Positions 57,182 through 64,000 of a DNA stretch of 64,000 nucleotides are shown one piece after another. The notes under the pieces are model-generated. The model worked only from the letters and a program-made list of their open reading frames with translations, did no database searches and was not told where the DNA came from. Position numbers and translations under genes: made by a program. Numbering within the stretch: position 1 is the stretch's first letter; each line of letters opens with the position of its first letter. The DNA is taken from assembly GCA_015178975.1 (NCBI GenBank), contig WHVD01000024.1:248001-312000 (forward strand), in the 5' to 3' direction. The DNA comes from Hysterangium stoloniferum (Eukaryota > Basidiomycota > Agaricomycetes > Hysterangiales > Hysterangiaceae).

Positions 57182-58913
57182 ATGAGCAGCAACGACAAAG
57201 AAGAAGCAGGCGAGGCAGTTCCAGCCTGTAAGACAAATGTTACTGCTGCTATGCGAAGTCTGACCATAGGGGGGCGTGGATTAGCGCAGCGAGGCAGTTG
57301 GACAGCGTTCATCAAGGCGTGAGCATGACAAGATCAGCTTTGCTGTCGGGCTGATGTATCTCATCTAGTATTGCGAGCTTTTCGGGGGATCTGTCTAGTA
57401 TGACCGCCCCGCCCTTCATATTGTCACCGATTTCGTTGACGGAATTTCCTGGTATGTGGCGATATCTGAAGAAGGGTGGCGGTCTTTGAGTAACCTGGGG
57501 TAGCTTACTGGGCGGAACGTCCTGAGCTTTTCTCAGCAATCGCTGATGCCAAGAGCGAAGAGTCCAGGTCGTTGGCAGTCTTAAGGTGGTTCATTGTAAG
57601 TAGAACATGGCGGTCAGGATGGATCCAACGGAATCATCTGACAAGATATGATAGAGCACTCTTAAGGGACAATACACATCTCGCAATGATTCAATGGGGT
57701 CTGAAAAGAAGTGAGCCATTGTCCGATTTGACTGACCCTATTATTGCTGACGATTCTGCAGACCATTGAACCCTGTTCTCGGAGAGTGCGTTGGAAATGT
57801 TTATATCTGAACACCAACTGATTAGCCACGTCTAGGTTGTTCTATGGCTTTTGGCCCGACAAATATCAACGAGGTGAAACCCGTCTAGTGGTCGAACAAG
57901 TCTCCCATCAGTGCGTGCTGAGATCGATGGCGAAAGTTTCAGAGTCCTTAGTCTATTTCCATTATAGTCCACCTATCACTGCATACGTGATCACTAATAA
58001 AGCCAAAAAGCTTTCTCTCCAAGGCCATTCTGCTCAGAAGACGAGTTTTTCCTCTGGCTCCATCATCGGTTAGATTTCTCACTCCAAAGTTGCTCCTCAT
58101 TATCCACATAATTATCCAGTAAAACAAATCGGTCACGCTACACTTACCGTCGAGCTCGCGGACGGGAACGTGGAGCAATTCATCATCACACTTCCTCGGC
58201 TGCGGATTGACGGCATCTGGTACGGTAGTCCTTACATTGAACTCACGGAATCATCATGCATCCAGTCAACATCGGGCTGGTCGTCCACCGTGCGTGAGAT
58301 ACCATCGCAGGTCTTTACGCTGTTTACACAATTCCCATAGATCGAGTACAAGGGGAAAGGCTACTTTTCGGGAAAGAGCCATTCGTTCAAGGCACTTGTT
58401 CACCCTCCCGGTTCATCTGCCGCAAAACACACCATTGAGGGCCAGTGGCATACGACTTCGAAGGATTCGAGAGGCGTGCCGTTCCATGACGTTCAGGGTG
58501 CCAAGGAGGAGGTATCTACCCTTCCTATTGAGGAGCAAGGTGAATGGGAAAGCAGGCAGTTATGGAAGCTTGTTGCCAAGGGAATTAGGGAAGGCGATTT
58601 TGAAACTGCGAGCAGAGAGAAGAGCAAGATTGAGGTACTTGTTCATTTCCAAATTTTTCCTTTTTTACATTTATCCAATTTTCTACAGAATGAACAACGG
58701 CAAAGGCGGAAAGATGAGATCGCTGATGGGACGTCCTGGCAGCTTAAGCACTTTGTTCACGTATCCAACGACGCACTCTGTATGTTCCATCGGCATCTCA
58801 CGCTTGAGGCACTCATTTCTGACGGTCCAACAGATGAGCGCCTTGGGCAGCTTTGCAAATTTCAGCCACCCACGGAAGATACCTATATATATCAGAGTAA
58901 TGGCCCGGCATAA
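57182..58913 (+). CDS. Oxysterol-binding protein-related lipid transfer protein (ORP/Osh6-7-like)
   Basis: Eleven exons: 57182-57227, 57270-57318, 57369-57451, 57504-57595, 57655-57710, 57762-57785, 57836-57910, 57968-58068, 58120-58289, 58341-58634 and 58689-58913. All ten introns are GT-AG (42-60 nt) and give 404 residues. The N-terminus has SWTAFIKAIASFSGDLSSM and PFILSPISLTEF, typical of short ORPs. KKPLNPVLGELFYG follows at about 108-121, then the family signature EQVSHHPP (137-144), split by an intron within the second His codon. Later come the beta-barrel strands (TLPRLRIDGIWYGSPYIEL), KGKGYFSGKSHSFKA, and the C-terminal ESRQLWK and KIENEQRQRRK. There is no PH or ankyrin domain, so it is a short Osh-type protein. 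Such proteins exchange lipids, for Osh6/7 phosphatidylserine against PI4P, at ER-membrane contacts. The exact ligand here is not readable. Confidence 0.95.
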
Positions 58914-59332
58914 ATAAGATGATTACTGCATAATGAAGGTGTAGAAAGCTGCGACTTATGACGCTGAGAGGTCAGGACGATTCGGTAGAGTATATCATGT
59001 ACGTTGTGATTGTACAGTACATGAACTCTTTTTTCACAACTGCACGGCGTCAGACTGTTGTTCTATAATTGCTGAGGCCGGATTTAACTACTTTCTCCGC
59101 TTACAATCTGTGTATTACCACATCTAACAGCCTATAATAGCACATTCTTCCAAGATACCCAACGCTTTGGTTTTGTATTTTTGGTCCTGGAACCCACGTT
59201 TACGTTTGTTCCGCTATAGAGTTTAACCTAGTACATATTTGGGCTACATACATCTTTTCTGCCCATGCAATTTATTTAGCAACAAGGGCAAAATTTGCCT
59301 CTGCTTTCTCAAGGTAAGGTTCGTCAAAGAGA
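58914..59332. other. 3' flank of the ORP gene, no gene
   Basis: AT-rich DNA presumably contains the 3' UTR and terminator of the ORP gene. An ORF at 59239-59511 (KKCGHSITKNKPKP) runs into the left palindrome arm and has no recognised domain. Confidence 0.4.
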
Positions 59333-60400
59333 TGCCAAAGTCGAAGCATACAACTTCAATGAAGAAATGTGGCCATTCTATCACAAAAAATAAGCCAAAG
59401 CCAGCAAGTCCGTTGCTGAGTTACAGCACTTTGGATTATGTAAGGCGCGCGCTTGATCTGTGGGGAAATATTGCTGAAAATTGCAAACCTCGTAGCTCTT
59501 TCAATAATTGACCAATTGCCTTGTAACTTCATATATGTATTCTACTACTATATATATAGTATAATTTGATGTTATAACTTTGACCTACAGCATGTTTCCC
59601 AAAATCACAGTCCATTTGAGCTTGCAAACCAATTCATGAGCCAACAGATGTGTCACTCCCAATGAGCTTGTAATATGTTGTTTTACATATATCTAGGTAG
59701 TAAAAAATGACAGTGCCAGGCTTTTGTGGTCTAAATATTAGCTGTAAACCTGTATGAGGGTAGTGTGTATGCATTTACTCGGCAAACTTACCACATTACC
59801 ACTGACTGCAAAAGCCAGCTGCTGTCATTTTTTACTACCTAGATACATGTAAAACAACATATTACAAGATCATTGGGAGTGACACATTTGTTGGCTCATG
59901 AATTGGTTTGCAAGCTCAAATGGACTGTGATTTTGGGAAACATGCTGTAGGTCAAATTTTGGAGTTATAACATCAAATTATACTAGATATATAGTAGTAA
60001 AATACATATATGAAGTTACAGGCAATTGGTCAATTATTGAAAGAGCTATGAGGTTCGCAATTTTCAGCAATATTTCCCCACAAATCTAGCGCGCGCCTTA
60101 CATAATGCAAAACACTGTAAAAATGGTCAACGACATCTCAATGTTCGCCAAAAACACAAACATTAAATACAACCAAGGGCTTCGTGAGGCAAGAACATGG
60201 TTGAACTATGACAAAGGCGGAATATAGTCGGGCTTTGTTGTAGTTCAACCATGTCCTTGCCTCACGAAGCCCTTGGTTATATTTAATGTTTGTGTTTTTG
60301 GCAAACATTGAGATGTCTTTGACCATTTTTAACTCAGCAACGGACAGTCTTGCTTAGAATGGCCACATTTCTTCATTTAAGTTGTATGCTTGACCTTGGC
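59333..60400. repeat. Long imperfect palindrome, foldback element
   Basis: The left arm from about 59333 (ccaaagtcgaagcatacaac) to 59740 is the inverted copy of about 59815-60400 (ending aagttgtatgcttgaccttgg). The arms exceed 400 bp and stay recognisable along their length (for example ggcgcgcgcttgat against ctagcgcgcgcc, and tagtaaaaaatgacag against ctgtcattttttacta). The central spacer is only about 80-100 bp. The right arm is longer because a 210-bp MITE is inserted in it. It fills most of the space between the ORP and LeuRS genes and is probably a foldback-type transposon. No transposase is present. Confidence 0.88.
60120..60329. mobile_element. TA-flanked MITE, nearly perfect hairpin
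   Basis: The element begins AAAATGGTCAACGACATC and ends GATGTCTTTGACCATTTT, with TA on both sides (60118-60119 and 60330-60331). The arms are about 95 bp with a short central loop. The arm copy on the left of the palindrome shows the uninterrupted target (gctgtaactcagcaacgg), so the insertion point and TA duplication are confirmed internally. It resembles Stowaway-type mariner MITEs. Confidence 0.9.
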
Positions 60401-60658
60401 GCTTATGCATGCAAGGGTATGCTGCACTGTTTGCATCGCCCTATTTTAGTGAAAGTCTTCACAGAATAGAGTTGTTGGCGACTGCTGACATAAGCCGCAC
60501 TGATTTCAACTTTTTCTGTGACTCAACTTTTTGTGACTCGATCTTGCAGTGATTTAAAGGAGCTCTCAAATCAAGATTGTAACATCACGATTCTTACTGC
60601 CAGGCGTTTTATACCACGCTTTCTGAGAGTTCCACATCGATCAGCACATCGAGCAGCT

Positions 60659-63600
60659 ATGACTGACTCCGCAACCATCGAATTGGCCCAGGTAGCGTAT
60701 ATTGACAGACTAGCTCACAACTTTATGATAACCATAATTAATCAGACTGGAAAACGAGATTACTTGAAATCCCTTGAAAAGAAATACCAAGATCGCTGGG
60801 TAGAAGAAAAGTTGTTCGAGGTCGATGCACCGCGTGAAGGAGATCTCACAGCCGAACAATTGCGTGAAAAACATCCAAAATGGTTTGGGAATTTTCCGTA
60901 TCCGTATATGAATGGCTCTCTCCACCTTGGCCATGCCTTTACAATTTCGAAGATCGAGTTTGCTGCGGGCTATGAGCGCATGTTGGGCAAGCGGACGCTG
61001 TTTCCTCACGGGTTCCATTGCACAGGCATGCCGATCAAAGTATGTGATACTGCAGATCAGAAGCATGCTTTAAATAATGAATTTATGGCATTAGGCAGCG
61101 TCTGACAAGATCGTTCGTGAAATAGAGATGTTTGGTCCAGACTTTGAGCGGTACGAGCCCGACGCAGACGTCCCAGATGCCGAGGCAGCTCCAAAATCAG
61201 GCGCAGTTGATAAAGCGAAAAAAGGCAAAGTTGCGGCAAAAGCTACTAAACACACATACCAATTCCAAATTATGGAATCCATCGGCGTCCCACGCGCAGA
61301 GATTAAAAAGTTTGCTGATCCTCAGTATTGGCTGCACTATTTTCCCCCGATTGCCAAGGTGTGTGTCGAGTATGCGGGTGGTTTGGCCTGAACTAACCAA
61401 CCGTCTAGGAAGACCACAAAGCCTTGGGAACACGGATTGACTGGCGACGCAGCTTTGTCACGACCGATGCAAATCCTTACTACGATTCGTTCGTCCGGTG
61501 GCAAGTCAACAAGCTGCACCAACAGCAACGTATCAAATTCGGCGAACGGTATACCATCTACAGTCCCAAGGATGGACAACCGTGTATGGACCACGATCGC
61601 TCAGATGGTGAAGCGTTGGGTCCACAAGAGTACACCGGCGTGAAAATGGAGGTTGTGCAGTGGAGCAAAACAGCTCAAGATGCGATCGGCGATAAATTGA
61701 ATGGCAAGCGTGTATTCTTGGTTGCGGCGACTTTGCGTCCAGAGACTATGTGAGCATGTTTGTTATTTGAGTATATTAATACCGTCTGATGTAGTGTACA
61801 GGTATGGTCAGACAAATTGCTTCGTTGGTCCTGCCCTTAAATACGGCTTTTTCACTGTCAACGATACCGATGTGTACTTGTGCACATACCGGGCTGCACG
61901 GAATATGGCCTTCCAAGGCATTTCGAGCCCTCGGGGAGAGGTATCTCAAATTACAGAGATCGAGGGCTCTCAAATCATAGGCACCAAAATCAAAGCACCG
62001 TTTGCTGTCTACCCAGAAGTTTATGTTTTGCCCATGGACAACGTTCTCGCTACCAAGGTACATATTATCTCCATAAAATCTTACCCTCTTGCTCATTAAA
62101 ATCTGCCTTTAGGGTACAGGTGTCGTCACTTCTGTCCCATCCGACTCGCCAGACGATTGGGCGACCCTCGCCGACTTGAAGAAAAAGCCCGAATTTTACG
62201 GAATCGACCCAGCCTGGGCTGCCTTCGATCCCGTTCCTGTCCTCAGCACGCCAGCATACGGTGATATGACTGCCGCTGCCTTGGTCAAGCAGCTCAAGAT
62301 CCAGTCGCAAAAAGACGTCAAGCAATTGGCCGAAGCGAAAGAGATTGCGTACAAGGAGGGCTTTTATTCTGGTACAATGGTTGTTGGAGAGTTCAAGGGC
62401 GTGTCTGTGCAGGATGCGAAGCCCAAGGTCCGGGAGGCTATGATCAAGGCTGGTTTGGCGTTTGCCTATGCGGAGCCGGAAGGCATGATTATCAGTCGGA
62501 GTAATGATGAATGTGTGGTCGCCTTGATGGACCAGTGGTACTTGGACTACGGAGAGGCGGGATGGAGGGCGCAAGCTGAAAAGTGAGTTTTTTGCCTCTA
62601 GGACAAGCTACCGGCCAGTTGTTGACATCTTTTTTCCAGATTGCTTGCAAAGATGGACACTTTTGGTGAGGAGACGCGCAATGGCTTCGAAGCCGTCTTG
62701 CGATGGTTGAACCAGTGGGCGTGTGCACGGACGTATGGGTTGGGATCGAAAGTTCCTTGGGATCCTACTTTCATGGTGGAGAGTTTGAGTGATTCGACCA
62801 TTTATATGGCGTATTACACTGTTGCCTATCATTTGCAAGGTATCCTACCTACAGTGAAGGCTGATATACTTCAAGTGCTAACTGTGACTTTTACTAGGAG
62901 GCATCGTTGACGGCTCCAAACCAGGTCCCTTGGGCATCACGCCTGATCAGATGACCGATGAAGTATGGGAATATATCTTCGTTGACGGTCCTTGGCCAAA
63001 TCCTGCTCCGCTCCCCAAAGAAAAGGCCGACATCATGAAGCATGAATTTAACTATTTCTACCCCTTTGATGTCCGCTCGTCAGGAAAGGATCTAATCCCC
63101 AATCACTTGACTTTCTCCGTGTACAACCATACTGCGATCTTCCCTGAGAAGCACTGGCCGGCCGGAATGCGAACTAATGGCCACTTGATGCTCAATGGCA
63201 AGAAGATGAGCAAGAATACTGGGAACTTCCTAACGTTGCGAGACGGTGTGAAGAAGTTCGGTGCGGACGCCACTAGGTTGGCCTTGGCCGATGCAGGTGA
63301 CGGTATCGAAGATGCCAACTTTGATGAAATGAGTGCCAATGCGATGATTTTGCGTTTGCATACTTTGTTGGAGTGGTGTTCTGTTTGTGTTTTCCTTGAC
63401 AGTTATGCTGAAATTATGGCTGATTCCTCCATTTAGGAGACTATTCAAAGTGAAGCATCTTTGAGGAGCGGGGAAAAGCAATACCACGATCGTGTGTTCG
63501 AGGAGGAAATCAAGGAGTTGATCAATACCACGCAACAACACTACGAGCGGTACGTTATATCTTGATATTTGATTGTACGGAAAGTTCATACCTTTTACTT

Positions 63601-64000
63601 TCACAGAATGAACTTCAAGGACGCTGTGAAGTACGGTTTCTTCGAAATGCAAATTGCACGCGATTGGTATCGCGAAATTACGGCCGACGTTGGGATGCAT
63701 GTTGATACCATTAAATACTGGATTCGCACCGCCGCATTGATAGTCCAGCCCATCATCCCCCATACCTCGGAGCATATCTGGTCGGCCATCCTCAATGAAC
63801 CCAAATCCGTTCAGTTGGCACGATGGCCCAAACCTGAGCAACCTGTCGACCGTACGATCTTGGATTCCGGCGTGTACATCCGTACGATCGTCAAATCTGT
63901 GAGAGAGTCAGAGGGACAGCTTTTGAAGAAACTCAAAAACAAAGGCGATGCACCGTACGACCCACGAAAACAGAAGAGCATTCGCATCTATGTGGCGACT
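60659..64000 (+). CDS. Cytosolic leucyl-tRNA synthetase, 3' end beyond the window
   Basis: Exons: 60659-60691, 60746-61039, 61095-61358, 61409-61749, 61802-62057, 62113-62582, 62640-62839, 62898-63382, 63437-63549 and 63607 onward, with GT-AG introns of 50-58 nt. About 950 of an expected 1,090 or so residues are in the window. The class I HIGH motif is HLGH (71-74, in [14 protein letters not shown]). The CP1 editing domain includes [15 protein letters not shown] (from 397). The KMSKS-like loop is KMSKN (722-726). The anticodon-binding region begins at [14 protein letters not shown]. The enzyme charges tRNA-Leu with leucine in the cytosol and, in fungi, also reports leucine to TORC1. The first ATG ([11 protein letters not shown]) was chosen because no in-frame ATG lies upstream, although the frame itself stays open for 47 more codons. 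Confidence 0.97.

Noticed and set aside
58207..58917. 236-codon Arg-rich ORF over the ORP gene
   Set aside because: It is an out-of-frame reading across three exons and two introns of the OSBP-related gene, whose true frame carries all family motifs.

Overview
The window reads as a fungal, most likely Agaricomycete (Basidiomycota), chromosome segment. Three protein-coding genes can be rebuilt with many short GT-AG introns of about 43-62 nt, often with CTNAY-like branch sites. The rest is dominated by Ty3/Gypsy chromoviruses, Ty1/Copia remnants and Tc1/mariner DNA transposons. The species cannot be fixed from sequence alone.

Layout. 1-6.2 kb: 3' part of a Gypsy chromovirus whose pol is split by a solo LTR. 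It carries a spliced antisense gene between integrase and the 3' LTR, and its 3' LTR sits against an older LTR fragment. 6.3-9.4 kb: Copia gag relic and a reverse-strand Copia pol. 9.4-19 kb: no recognisable gene, with degenerate duplications and a minisatellite. 19.1-30.7 kb: a seven-exon gene for a fungal NLR of about 3,774 residues, with an alpha/beta-hydrolase domain, an NB-ARC NTPase and about 71 TPR units. Every TPR unit is 126 bp. 31-33 kb: a solo LTR nested in a solo LTR, both with perfect target-site duplications. 33.8-49.6 kb: a deeply nested transposon nest. An old Gypsy gag/protease is broken by three Tc1 elements; one Tc1 is split by a 4.8-kb retroelement containing a GC-rich minisatellite. 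A second Gypsy follows, and its 5' LTR is split by a 1.8-kb solo LTR with heat-shock-element-like arrays. 49.6-52.0 kb: reverse-strand gag and LTR of a related retroelement. 52-57 kb: no recognised gene. 57.2-58.9 kb: an 11-exon oxysterol-binding-protein-related gene. 59.3-60.4 kb: a long imperfect palindrome with a TA-flanked MITE in one arm. 60.7 kb to the end: cytosolic leucyl-tRNA synthetase, cut by the window edge.

Two signals stand out. One is the giant NLR, whose repeats show recent whole-block duplications of 2, 7 and 10 units with no length drift. The other is a block from about 19.7 to 53.4 kb that is almost free of CpG and full of CG-to-TG/CA changes compared with related LTRs outside it, as expected from cytosine methylation and deamination. 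The block contains the 10-kb NLR exon, which has nevertheless stayed open. Two CpG-rich retroelement islands inside it look like later insertions.

The two housekeeping genes at the right edge are in normal-composition DNA. Nothing in the sequence ties them functionally to the NLR.
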